Below are positions 49,343 to 57,473 of a stretch of 64,000 nt of DNA, piece by piece. The stretch spans positions 62,001-126,000 of the forward strand of contig NZ_JAFIQY010000022.1 in NCBI RefSeq assembly GCF_022271435.1, read 5' to 3'. Each line of letters starts with the position of its first letter. The stretch's first letter is position 1. Origin of the DNA: Streptomyces monomycini. Its GTDB lineage: Bacteria; Actinomycetota; Actinomycetes; Streptomycetales; Streptomycetaceae. The notes under the pieces were generated by a model. The model saw nothing but the letters and a program-made list of their open reading frames with translations. It did no database searches and was not told the origin of the DNA. A program made the position numbers and the translations under genes.

Positions 49343-52300
49343 ATGACGCACTTACGTGCCACGGGCACGCCGTTTCGGCGTGCCCGCAGACAGACCCGGT
49401 TGACCGTGACCGCCGCCGCCACCGCCGCTGTCCTGGCGGCCGGGGTGCTGCCGGCGCTGGCCGCACCGTCGCGCCCGCAGGCCGAAGGGTCGGCTTGGGG
49501 AGATCACGGGCGGGCCGCGATGCCCGCGGTCAAGCCCGGGGTGAACCGTCCCCCGGCCTCCCGCGCCCAGGCCGTACCGTCCGAGGAGCAGCGGGCCTGG
49601 GGGCAGAGGCAGCAGGAACGTCTCACCGGGCGCAGCACCGCCGGGGCCCGCGCGGCGCGGCCTTCGGCCGACGTGACCTCGTTCGTACCCGAGGGGCAGG
49701 GCGAGGTGCCCTGGCACCAGATCGACGACTTCCGCATCACCGACGCGCTGGTGGGCCGGATCGACTACTCCACCGGCAACCTGATGCTGGCCGCCACCGA
49801 CTTCGACATCGCCGGAGTGGGCCAGAAGCTGCAGCTCACGCGGACCTACAACTCGCTGCCCGGCCCCTACGGCATGGTCTCCACCCCGTGGTGGCAGGGG
49901 TATGAGCGATGGCTGGACACCTTCTACACCAACCAGGTGATCTGGTACGACGCGACCGGCGCTACCGTCCGCTTCACCAAAAAGGCCGACGGCACCTTCA
50001 CCACCCCGGCCGGCTACTCCCGCGACCTGGCCAAGAACGCGGACGGCTCTTACACCCTGACCGACCGCAAGTCCGGCACGAAGGAGACCTATGACGCTCA
50101 CGGTTCGCTGACCAAGGTCACCGACCGCAACCACGGCACCGTCACCGTCGACCGCCACAAGCACACCGACGGCTCCTCCACCGGCTTCAAGGTCACCGAT
50201 ACCCGCTCCGGCCGCTTCATCGACCTGGTCAAGACGGACGCCACGCACTGGAAGGCCACCGACAACGCGGGCCGCACGGTCGCCTACGAGCTCGACGGCA
50301 CGGGCCACCTGCTCCGTACGACCGATGCCGAGCGCAACACCACCACCTTCGGCTACGACGGCAGCGACCGCCTGGAAAAGATCACCACGGCGGAGTCGCG
50401 GGCCACCGTCTTCACCTACGACGGCCTGGGCCGTGTCACTTCCATGCGCCGTTTCAAGGAGGACGGCGGCACCGGCGAGCACGCGCCGACCCACCTGTAC
50501 ACCTACTCCAACGAGGACTCGGCCAACGCCGCTGGCACCACCACCGTCACCGACCCCCGCGGGTACAAGACGGTGTACACCCACAACGCCGACGGGGAGG
50601 TCACCAAGGTCACCGACCCGTACGACAAGTCCCGCTCCACGACGTACAAGAACCACCTGACGCAGACCGCGACCGACGCGATGGGCAGCGGCACCACCCC
50701 AGGCAACGTCACCACCTACGGCTGGGACACCCGTAACAACCCCACCTCGCTGAAGCTGCCCACCGGCGCCACCTCCGCCCTCGCGGGCTACCAGACCATC
50801 GCCGGCGCCGACCTGCCCGGCACGCTGACCACCGCGGACGGCGAGAAGAGCATCTACAAGTACGACACCAACGGCAACCCGGAAAGCATCGCGGTCACCG
50901 GCACCGGCGGCGGCCACCAGTACTTCACCCACAACAAGGCCACCCCCACCTGCGGCGGCTTCGAAGGCCAGCGCTGCAGCGTCAACGACGGCCGCAACCA
51001 GCCCACCACCAAGACCACCTTCCACTACGACGCCAAGGGCAACCTGGACAAGGCCACCCCGCCCGCCCAGATCAAACCCACCACCTACACCTACGACCCG
51101 CTCGGCCGGCCCGCCACCGTCACTGACGGCCGGGGCACCAAGACCACCTACACCTACGACGACCGCGACCGCATCACCGAGGTCACCAGCCCCACCACCA
51201 AGGTCACCTACCGCTACGACGGCGACGGCAACCTGCGCGAGCGCACCGACGCCACCGGCACCGTCACCTACCAGTTCGACGCGCTCAGCCGCGAGACCAT
51301 CCGCACCCTGCAGGACACGTCCCAGACCGTCCTGGCCTACGACGCGGCCGGCAACATCGAGACCTACACCGACCCCGTCGGCAAGACCGTCTACACCTGG
51401 GACAAGGCCAACCGCCTCGACACCCTCACCGACCCCACGGGCAAGACCACCCGCTACGAGTACGACAACAACGGCTTCCGCACCAAGACCACCTACCCCG
51501 GCGGCACCGTCCAGAAGGTCACCCCCGACAAGTCCAGCCGTCCCGAACACATCACCGCCACCTCCCCCAAGGGCACCCTGACCGACCTCACCTACACCTA
51601 CCGCTACGGCACCGACAACAAGAGTGACGGCACCAAGATCCGCACTCTGACCGACAAAGCCGACGGCACCCACACCACCTACACCTACGACAGCGCCGGC
51701 CGCACCTCCTACACCAACGAGACCAAGAACGGCGCCTCCACCGGCGCCTGGCAGTACTGCTACGACCAGGCCGGCAACCTCACCTCCCTCGGCGCCGCCC
51801 ACAAGTGCCCCGGCAGCACCACCTTCACCATCAACGACGCCTCCCAGATCACCGCCCGCAGCGCCCACCCCAAGCCCTGGACCTACGACAACGCGGGCAA
51901 CGAGACCAACGCCGAGGCCACCCGCACCGACGAACGCTGGACCGACTTCTCCCAGCTCGCCTCCATCACCACCGGCGGCACCGCCTACGACGCCGCCTAC
52001 GGCTCCACCGACAACAGCGAGCGGACCCGCCTCGGCGACACCGTCTTCCACAACGGCCCTCTGGGGCTGGCCGGACAGACCACCGGCGGCACAGACACCG
52101 GATTCGTCCGCGAACCGCGGGGCACACTGAACTCCATGAACCGTGGGGGCAAGTCCTACTACTACCTCACCGACGCCCTCGGCTCCGTCGTCGGCCTCGC
52201 CGACGAGAGCGGCGCGAAGGTCAACAGCTACGGCTACAGCCCCCGCGGCGTCGCCCGCGCCGCCAACACCGAACAGGTCCCCCAGCCCTACCGCTTCGCC

Positions 52301-52663
52301 GGCGGCTATCAGGACCCCACCGGCCTCTACCACCTCGGCGCCCGCTACTACGACCCCAGCGTCGGCCGCTTCACCCAGCCCGACCCCTCCGGCCAGGAGA
52401 GAAACCCCTACCTCTACGCCAAAGGCGACCCCGTCAACCGCATAGACCCGGTCGGGCTCTACAGCATCAAGGACTGGTTCGGAGACGTGGGCCTTTTCAG
52501 CGGAGGTGGCACGGGTGTAGGCGCCGTCGCTGGATGCGCAGCCACAGCGGCGGCCGGTTGCATTCCCGGAGCCGGTCCGGGGGCAGTAGTCGGAGGCGTC
52601 GCTGGCGGCGCCATAGGCATCGGGTATGCCACAGGACAAGCCATCAAATCCTGGCTGAAATGA
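49343..52663 (+). CDS. RHS-repeat secreted polymorphic-toxin-like protein
   Basis: GGGGGGAAG precedes ATG. The 1106-residue protein has an Arg-rich signal (RRARRQTR then TVTAAATAAVLAAGVLPALA), a DUF6531-like start (VGRIDYSTGNLMLAATDFDI), more than a dozen YD/RHS repeats (YDAAGNIETYTD-type units) forming the beta shell, and the RHS core end: YYLTDALGSVVGL near 938 and GLYHLGARYYDPSVGRFTQPDP near 994-1015, followed by DPVNRIDPVG. The variable tip (about 1030-1106) is Gly/Ala-rich and hydrophobic (GCIPGAGPGAVVGGVAGGAI), reminiscent of membrane-inserting peptides, rather than a known nuclease. A two-TM protein follows 22 bp later. Confidence 0.9.
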   Translation: MTHLRATGTPFRRARRQTRLTVTAAATAAVLAAGVLPALAAPSRPQAEGSAWGDHGRAAMPAVKPGVNRPPASRAQAVPSEEQRAWGQRQQERLTGRSTAGARAARPSADVTSFVPEGQGEVPWHQIDDFRITDALVGRIDYSTGNLMLAATDFDIAGVGQKLQLTRTYNSLPGPYGMVSTPWWQGYERWLDTFYTNQVIWYDATGATVRFTKKADGTFTTPAGYSRDLAKNADGSYTLTDRKSGTKETYDAHGSLTKVTDRNHGTVTVDRHKHTDGSSTGFKVTDTRSGRFIDLVKTDATHWKATDNAGRTVAYELDGTGHLLRTTDAERNTTTFGYDGSDRLEKITTAESRATVFTYDGLGRVTSMRRFKEDGGTGEHAPTHLYTYSNEDSANAAGTTTVTDPRGYKTVYTHNADGEVTKVTDPYDKSRSTTYKNHLTQTATDAMGSGTTPGNVTTYGWDTRNNPTSLKLPTGATSALAGYQTIAGADLPGTLTTADGEKSIYKYDTNGNPESIAVTGTGGGHQYFTHNKATPTCGGFEGQRCSVNDGRNQPTTKTTFHYDAKGNLDKATPPAQIKPTTYTYDPLGRPATVTDGRGTKTTYTYDDRDRITEVTSPTTKVTYRYDGDGNLRERTDATGTVTYQFDALSRETIRTLQDTSQTVLAYDAAGNIETYTDPVGKTVYTWDKANRLDTLTDPTGKTTRYEYDNNGFRTKTTYPGGTVQKVTPDKSSRPEHITATSPKGTLTDLTYTYRYGTDNKSDGTKIRTLTDKADGTHTTYTYDSAGRTSYTNETKNGASTGAWQYCYDQAGNLTSLGAAHKCPGSTTFTINDASQITARSAHPKPWTYDNAGNETNAEATRTDERWTDFSQLASITTGGTAYDAAYGSTDNSERTRLGDTVFHNGPLGLAGQTTGGTDTGFVREPRGTLNSMNRGGKSYYYLTDALGSVVGLADESGAKVNSYGYSPRGVARAANTEQVPQPYRFAGGYQDPTGLYHLGARYYDPSVGRFTQPDPSGQERNPYLYAKGDPVNRIDPVGLYSIKDWFGDVGLFSGGGTGVGAVAGCAATAAAGCIPGAGPGAVVGGVAGGAIGIGYATGQAIKSWLK

Positions 52664-52685
52664 CCTCAGAACAGGCAGGAGACAC

Positions 52686-52865
52686 ATGAACTGGAATCGC
52701 AAGGCCAGCATCCTCGCGTTGCTCATCGCCTGTGCTCTTCTGGGACTGCTGCTGGCCATATTCGGTGTCGGGAAGTGGACTGCTCTCGCCGTCGCACTGA
52801 TTGTCATCGCCGCCATCACGGCGCTGCTCGTACCACGTATTGTGAACGACCGCAGAAGGCGCTGA
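52686..52865 (+). CDS. Two-TM small protein, putative immunity to the RHS tip
   Basis: AGGAG precedes ATG, 22 bp after the RHS stop. The 59-residue protein has two hydrophobic helices (ILALLIACALLGLLLAIFG; TALAVALIVIAAITALLVP) with a basic C-terminus (NDRRRR). Toxins that act on membranes are often paired with small membrane immunity proteins encoded directly downstream, so this is a good candidate. A strong hairpin ends the unit at 52894. There is no sequence family to confirm it. Confidence 0.6.
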   Translation: MNWNRKASILALLIACALLGLLLAIFGVGKWTALAVALIVIAAITALLVPRIVNDRRRR

Positions 52866-52893
52866 GCTACCGTCGACCAAGCTTTCCATGGGC

Positions 52894-52930
52894 AGGGTGC
52901 CAGCGTTTCCGATGGAAACGCTGGCACCCT
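52894..52930 (+). terminator. Hairpin terminator containing a parS-like site
   Basis: Perfect 17-bp arms (AGGGTGCCAGCGTTTCC and its complement) around GAT. The inner part, 52905-52919, is GTTTCC-GAT-GGAAAC, so the terminator of the RHS unit coincides with a parS-like site. Confidence 0.75.
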
Positions 52931-53283
52931 TGCGTTGCTGTCGTCGCCTGGCGTACTGCTCAAGAGTCTGTGTTGAGGCGTGACAGCTCCGCAGACATGC
53001 AGACGGCTGCCGGTACCCTTCGTTTAACATGCACCGGCGGGCGCGCTACGTCGGTCAGACGGTACGAACAATCGTCGGAACGGACCAGGAACCGGCGGGC
53101 GGCCTGCCGCTGTAGCCGCCTCGCGCGATCGTGCTCCCGGGGTACTCGGGGCAGTGCTCTGCTCCATGACCTTCACGTGCTGACTGCACGGTTCGGCGCC
53201 CTGTACCCGACGCCGAACGGGTGCTAACGAAGTCGGTGCTGAATGGATACGTTGAGGTCCGCCCAACGGTCAGGCGAGCCGCC

Positions 53284-53298
53284 GTTTCCAGTGGAAAC
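53284..53298. repeat. parS-like site GTTTCCAGTGGAAAC
   Basis: Perfect 6-bp arms around AGT, 140 bp before the parB start. Confidence 0.7.
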
Positions 53299-53381
53299 GG
53301 CTCGTCGAAGGTGCCCCTCGGCGTCCCGATGGCCCGAAACACGTCGCTCCATGGCGTTTCGCGGGCGAGGCCGAGAGCGGC

Positions 53382-53396
53382 GTTTCCAGTGGAAAC
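53382..53396. repeat. parS-like site GTTTCCAGTGGAAAC
   Basis: Identical to 53284, 42 bp before the parB start, in the likely promoter region. Confidence 0.7.
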
Positions 53397-53437
53397 GGCT
53401 AGTCTCACCCCGTACCGACTGCAGTTCTGGAGATCCA

Positions 53438-54778
53438 ATGGCAGGCACGCTCCCGCGTCCCAAGCGCAAGAGCACCAAGTCCGCACCCGTCGTGGCCCCT
53501 GAAGAGGTCCTGTACACCGACACGGACCGAGACGGGGACACTCTGGATGTGGCGCTGGGGGCTCTGTGCCCCAATCCCTTCAACAAACGGAAGAAGAAGG
53601 GGGTGCCCGAACTGGCCGCGACCATCCGGGAGGTCGGGCTCCTGCAGAACATCGCCCACATCCGGGCGGAGACCTGGATCGCGGCTTATCCGGAGACCAA
53701 GGATCAGATCACTGCGCCCAATGTGATCCTGTTCGGGGAGCACCGCTGGCTCGCCCTGCAGGAGCTGGGGTGGGACACCATCCCCAGTGTGCTGTGCGAC
53801 GACAAGGTCAACGAAGCACGCCTCATCACCCTGATCGAGAACCTGCGCCGCGCCCAGCTCGATCCTCTCGAAGAAGCCGAGCACTATCGAGGCCTGCGTG
53901 CTGAGGGGCTCTCCTACGAGCAGATCGCGGAGAAGGTCGGCGAGACCGCAGAGGGCGCGATCTCGAAGGGCACGGTCTGGAAGCGGGCCAAGCTGCTTGA
54001 GCTGGCCCCTGAAATGCAGCAGGCCCTCAAGGACGGCACACTCAAGGTCAGCGCTGCGGAGAAGGCACAGAAGCTGAGCGACAGCGATCAGAGGGCGTAC
54101 CTCGGCCTCGTACGCAACGGCGTACGGCCCGCAGAGGCCCATGCGCAGGTCGTCGCCCGACAGCTTCAGCCGGCCGATGCTCCCGTCCCTGAGAACACCG
54201 TTTCCAATGGAAACGGCTCCGCGAAGCGGAACTCGGCCGAAATCAAAGCCGTTTCCAAGGGAAACGCCAAGCCCGCCCAGCCCACTCCGCCCGCCCAACG
54301 GAAGCCGCAGCCTGCTCCCGCCCACGACAAGGCCGATGCCGACCGCCGGGCGGCAGCCGCCGCACGGGATGCCGCCTGTCGGCTCCTGCTGGAGACCACG
54401 GATCTGGCCGATCCCGCGACGCACGAGCTCGTCCTCGGCGTGCTGGCCACCGCGATCCTCGCCCCTCAGCAGCAGTCCGCCGCTCAGCAGCGCGCTTTCA
54501 CCTGGCTGAAGGAAACCGGACGCCACGGCCTGGACGCCGCCGACGCTGCGTCCTACTTCACCGCCGTGCAGGACTCGGGCGATGCTGCCTCGCAGCGGCT
54601 GGCCGCCTTCGCGGTGGCTCTGGCTGCTGCTGAACTCCGCACCATCGCTCGTCGGCGGTCCTGGGGGAGTCGCGAGCGTGCCCACCTCCGGGTTCTCCAG
54701 GAGCATGCCGAGTACGAACCGCAGACCGAGTGGGAGAAGAACGAACTCGGAATGGCCGCCGCGGAAGGATCCCGATGA
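53438..54778 (+). CDS. parB: ParB-type partition protein
   Basis: ATG at 53438 has GGAG at 8 nt; a longer frame runs through the parS-like sites and is not coding. The 446-residue protein has the ParB N-terminal CTPase/nuclease-like fold: ALCPNPFNKRKK, LAATIREVGLLQNI, a GEHRWLALQELG motif near 100 (GERR box variant), and ENLRRAQLDPLEEAEHY near 134, then an HTH (LSYEQIAEKVGETAEGAISKGTVWKRAKLLEL). A low-complexity linker leads to a helical C-terminus for dimerisation. ParB loads at parS and slides as a CTP clamp. Two parS-like sites fall inside this gene (54200, 54251). The stop overlaps parA (ATGA). Confidence 0.85.
   Translation: MAGTLPRPKRKSTKSAPVVAPEEVLYTDTDRDGDTLDVALGALCPNPFNKRKKKGVPELAATIREVGLLQNIAHIRAETWIAAYPETKDQITAPNVILFGEHRWLALQELGWDTIPSVLCDDKVNEARLITLIENLRRAQLDPLEEAEHYRGLRAEGLSYEQIAEKVGETAEGAISKGTVWKRAKLLELAPEMQQALKDGTLKVSAAEKAQKLSDSDQRAYLGLVRNGVRPAEAHAQVVARQLQPADAPVPENTVSNGNGSAKRNSAEIKAVSKGNAKPAQPTPPAQRKPQPAPAHDKADADRRAAAAARDAACRLLLETTDLADPATHELVLGVLATAILAPQQQSAAQQRAFTWLKETGRHGLDAADAASYFTAVQDSGDAASQRLAAFAVALAAAELRTIARRRSWGSRERAHLRVLQEHAEYEPQTEWEKNELGMAAAEGSR
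54200..54214. repeat. parS-like site inside parB (GTTTCCAATGGAAAC)
   Basis: Located in the codons for the linker segment VSNGN. Third-position freedom does not explain both perfect arms. Confidence 0.6.
54251..54265. repeat. parS-like site inside parB (GTTTCCAAGGGAAAC)
   Basis: Encodes VSKGN in the same linker, 51 bp (17 codons) after the previous copy, so the two sites are in the same reading frame. Confidence 0.6.
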
Positions 54779-55677
54779 ACATCAGCGCCACCATCGACCC
54801 GCGCTTTCGCCCACGGGGACGCAACTGGCCCCTCATCTGGGCTTACATCATCGAATGCGGCGGATCCACCAAGTCCACCAGCGCCACCTCTATGGCGGTC
54901 ACCGCCGCACTGCGCGGCTACCCCGGCGTCGTCTTCGACCTCGACAGCAACATGTCGTCCTCGCTCGTGCTCGGCTACGACGAGACAGCCCTCAAGGGCA
55001 AGAAGACCGCACTCGACCTCCTCTACGGAGAAGCCACACTCGACGAGGTCGCCCTGCCCGCGCGCTTCCGCGTCGGCGACGGCTACGACGACGACGATTT
55101 TGCGGTCATTCCGAACCTCCGCGTCGTACCCAGCAGCCCGGCCATGGCCGGCGCCGACACCGCCATCGCGGAAGACGCGGACCGCAACGACTGGTTCGCG
55201 GAGATCCTGCGCTCCTACCAGGGCGACGACACAGTCTTCTACCTGGACTTCCCGGCGAGCTACGGAAAGATGCCCTACTCCGTCCTGCGCATGCTGGACG
55301 AGGACGACTCCGTGATCCCCTCCATCAAGGCCGACCCCAAGGACGTCAAGCTCGTCGCGCGGCTCGTCGACGAACTGGAACGCGTCCGAGACAAAAACCG
55401 CGGCCGCCGCTCCGTCCCTGGCCGCCCCACCCTCAACCACCTGATGCTCACCGGCACGCCAACGTCGACGTACAAGGAAGCAGCGGCACGGCGAGCCACC
55501 GAGGCTGCCGAGGCGAAGTACGGCTCCGTCCTCCTGCCCTACATCAGGTACTCGGCCGACGCGAAGAAGCTCTACGAAGACGAATGCCCACTGCCAATCC
55601 TCCTGCCGAACTCCGTGCCGTCGGTGGACTACCGAAAGGTGATGACGCACCTCGGCTTCGTCGACCTGACAGCTTGA
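54775..55677 (+). CDS. parA: ParA-type partition ATPase with atypical Walker A
   Basis: ATG overlaps the parB stop. The 300-residue protein has a ParA/MinD-like layout: the P-loop CGGSTKSTSATSMA near 28-41, FDLDSNMSSSLVLGYDE for Walker A-prime/switch, FYLDFPASYGKMPY near 160 as Walker B region. Canonical ParA has KGGxGKTT with a signature Lys first; here Cys occupies that place and Thr replaces the second Gly, so dimer-dependent ATP hydrolysis may be altered. ParA proteins bind the nucleoid and are released by ParB at parS. Gene order parB-parA is the reverse of many chromosomes. Confidence 0.8.
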   Translation: MNISATIDPRFRPRGRNWPLIWAYIIECGGSTKSTSATSMAVTAALRGYPGVVFDLDSNMSSSLVLGYDETALKGKKTALDLLYGEATLDEVALPARFRVGDGYDDDDFAVIPNLRVVPSSPAMAGADTAIAEDADRNDWFAEILRSYQGDDTVFYLDFPASYGKMPYSVLRMLDEDDSVIPSIKADPKDVKLVARLVDELERVRDKNRGRRSVPGRPTLNHLMLTGTPTSTYKEAAARRATEAAEAKYGSVLLPYIRYSADAKKLYEDECPLPILLPNSVPSVDYRKVMTHLGFVDLTA

Positions 55678-55701
55678 GCGTTTCCACTGGAAACGCTCAA
55701 G
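55673..55701 (+). terminator. parBA terminator with embedded parS-like site
   Basis: Perfect 14-bp arms (CTTGAGCGTTTCCA and complement) around one C. It overlaps the parA stop codon, and 55680-55694 reads GTTTCC-ACT-GGAAAC. Confidence 0.75.
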
Positions 55702-55778
55702 CGTGACCAGAGTCGGAGAGGGGCGGCTTCCTGCACACGAGAAGCCGCCCCTTCCGCGTACCCTCGGCTGCCGCCTGC

Positions 55779-55989
55779 TCACGGGACGATGAATATGTCG
55801 TGTTCGCCGATGCGGCGCCATATGATGTGCGGCTCGCCGGACGCGCTTGATGCGGAGGCCAGCGCGGAAGCTGTCGGTGCGCAGGTCCTCGACGAAGGCC
55901 GCGACGGTGCGGCGGAATTGGTGGCGCTGTTCTGGGGTGAGGCGGTCCAGGTCGGCGGTGAAGTGAGGCAGGCCCTCGTAGGTGGGCAC
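55779..55989 (-). pseudogene. RelE-like toxin gene, internally deleted and frameshifted
   Basis: GTG at 55989 follows GGAGG. The first frame gives FTADLDRLTPEQRHQF, FVEDLRTDS and GLRIKRV; after a shift near 55840 another frame continues GEPHIIWRRIGEHDIFIVP and stops. Both blocks belong to one RelE/ParE-like family, but the central 25-35 residues between them are missing. The product cannot be a complete toxin. It lies between parA and an IS30 end, consistent with decay at an insertion boundary. Confidence 0.65.
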
Positions 55990-56030
55990 GGCGAACTCCT
56001 CCAGGACGCAACGAAGCCCCCGGCCGTTCC

Positions 56031-56074
56031 TTGAGTTCTAGTGGTCGTCGCAACACCCCAGCTCAGGGGATGCG
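56031..56074 (+). mobile_element. Solo IS30-type left end
   Basis: TTGAGTTCTAGTGGTCGTCG begins a 44-bp sequence that matches 40 of 44 bases of 43756-43799 in inverted orientation. No transposase codons follow here, so it is an isolated remnant. Confidence 0.65.
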
Positions 56075-56201
56075 GCGCGCTCAGTGGTGGCGGATGGTTG
56101 GGGGAGTGGTGCGTTGGTGCTCGTTTGATCACGTTAAATCCGGTTGGTGTAGAAGTTCCGGGCGGCTGGTGCTGGTGTGGTCGGCATGCACACGGCCGGG
56201 G

Positions 56202-56399
56202 TCAGTTCTCGTAGCGGGCGCGCATCAGGTCGGCCCACTCCTGCGCGCGGGTCATGTCGCTGGCGCAGCCAGCGCAGTGGGGCACCGTGTCGATCCGGGC
56301 GAGGTACGGCAGGTTCGAGCGGACGACAGTGGTCGTGCGCAGCGTGAGAGGGAGGCGACACAGCGGGCAGAGGTCTCCGAAAAGCAGATCGTTGTTCAT
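56202..56399 (-). CDS. Small zinc-knuckle hypothetical protein, 65 residues
   Basis: The protein has CPLCRLPL at residues 11-18 and HCAGCASDM near 42-50, i.e. two CxxC pairs expected to bind one zinc, followed by a helix (RAQEWADLMRARY). The ribosome site before ATG 56399 is weak, and a start at 56417 is possible. Its function is unknown; similar short zinc proteins occur widely on actinobacterial plasmids. Confidence 0.55.
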   Translation of the reverse strand: MNNDLLFGDLCPLCRLPLTLRTTTVVRSNLPYLARIDTVPHCAGCASDMTRAQEWADLMRARYEN

Positions 56400-56818
56400 G
56401 CAGCGGAGGATGCACACGTTGGCGGCTTACCGTCGCGGGGTGCCGCGGCGGTGCGCCTGGCGGGCCACCGCGATAACGACTTGGTGAGGCGCTCCCGCCT
56501 GGCGGGACGGACCTCGGGTTGCGCGTGTGCTCACGTCAATGCTGTGGCGTCATGGGCCGAGGACTAGCAAGGCGGCGGTTCGCCCAGGGGAGCGGGTGGC
56601 GCTATCTCTTCCGCGCAGTGGCGGTCAGCGACGGCCAGCGCCCGCCTCTTTCGGTCGTGTACCGGCCATGAGAACCGCCAAATCGACCGACGCGCGTGGA
56701 CCGAAGGAGGCAAGATCGGGTGAGCAGCAGCCGTCAAAGAGTGGGGGAGCGGGTGGGGAAGCCGCAGAAGAAGTGAGCAGCTGCAACACATGCGCGACCA
56801 GACCGAGGAGACCGCACA
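56400..56818. other. Intergenic region
   Basis: About 420 bp. GGAGG precedes a GTG at 56720 that opens an 18-codon basic frame ending at 56776; this could be the last scrap of a recombinase gene or a leader of the next gene. Confidence 0.35.
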
Positions 56819-57259
56819 GTGAGCGTCACACCCGCGGTCCACGCGGCACTGATCCATGCCATGGACCGGCTCCTGGCCGGCGAACCACAGCACAGCGACG
56901 GCAGCCTCACGGTTGCGTCCCTCGCCCGCGAAGCGGGCATTTCACGGGCGACCGCATACCGGGCCACCGAGGCCCTGGAGGCGTTCCGGCAGCGCGTCGA
57001 CGAACGCACCAGCGGTCCCGACGTTCCCGCGACCCTGCGCGAACGCATCCGCGAGCTCCAAGGCGAACTCCGCGAAGCACGTCGCGCCCGCCACGAAGAG
57101 ATCACCGACCTTCGCCGGTCCGTCGACACGCTTGCCCAGCACGTCCAGGTCCTCACCCTCGACAACGAACGGCTGCGGGCCGAGTTCGCCCAGCAGGGCA
57201 CCGTCACGGCGTTTCCAGGGCCCATCATCCAGAATCCCAGGCGAGTGGAGCCTGCCTGA
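56819..57259 (+). CDS. HTH and coiled-coil DNA-binding protein (DUF6262/KfrA-like)
   Basis: GTG follows GAGGAG. The 146-residue protein begins with an HTH (LTVASLAREAGISRATAYRATEALEAFR, about 30-57) and continues as a coiled coil (RERIRELQGELREARRARHEEITDLRRSVDTLAQHV). This resembles DUF6262 proteins, which accompany pairs of tyrosine recombinases in tripartite transposons, and KfrA-like plasmid proteins. No integrase gene is adjacent, so it may be an orphan survivor of an element or a plasmid accessory protein. Confidence 0.65.
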   Translation: MSVTPAVHAALIHAMDRLLAGEPQHSDGSLTVASLAREAGISRATAYRATEALEAFRQRVDERTSGPDVPATLRERIRELQGELREARRARHEEITDLRRSVDTLAQHVQVLTLDNERLRAEFAQQGTVTAFPGPIIQNPRRVEPA

Positions 57260-57266
57260 TCTGTCA

Positions 57267-57473
57267 TCACGAGCCATCGGCACCAGCGGAGGACGGGCGG
57301 TGGTCCTCTTGCTCGGGCCCGTGATCCGAGTGGGGGCGCCGGACTTCAACCACGATGCGACGCCATGACCGAATCACATCAGGGACCTGGTCGAGCAGGC
57401 CCTTCAAGGCGAACAAGAAGATGGACACGGCGCCAGCCGCTGCCAGAATCCCTAGGACGATCTGCGCATCCAT
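57267..57473 (-). CDS. Small single-TM protein, 68 residues
   Basis: GGAGGAG precedes ATG at 57473. One hydrophobic helix (IVLGILAAAGAVSIFLFALKG) follows a short N-terminus, then a basic segment (IRSWRRIVVEVRRPHSD) and a polar tail likely in the cytoplasm. Convergent with the HTH gene. Function unknown. Confidence 0.6.
   Translation of the reverse strand: MDAQIVLGILAAAGAVSIFLFALKGLLDQVPDVIRSWRRIVVEVRRPHSDHGPEQEDHRPSSAGADGS

Larger units (their letters stand above)
52931..53437. other. Region upstream of parB with parS-like sites
   Basis: About 500 bp with no gene. It has parS-like sites at 53284 and 53382, and a TTCGGCG ... CGCCGAA hairpin near 53193-53217. The parBA promoter should be here, and ParB binding would allow autoregulation. 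Confidence 0.55.

Noticed and set aside
49352..52963. A 1203-codon open frame on the minus strand across the RHS gene
   Set aside because: It mirrors the RHS repeats, is Val/Gly-rich, lacks domains and a ribosome site, and arises from strong third-position GC on the other strand.
57210..57228. GTTTCCAGGGCCCA near the end of the HTH gene
   Set aside because: Only one arm of the parS-like motif is present.
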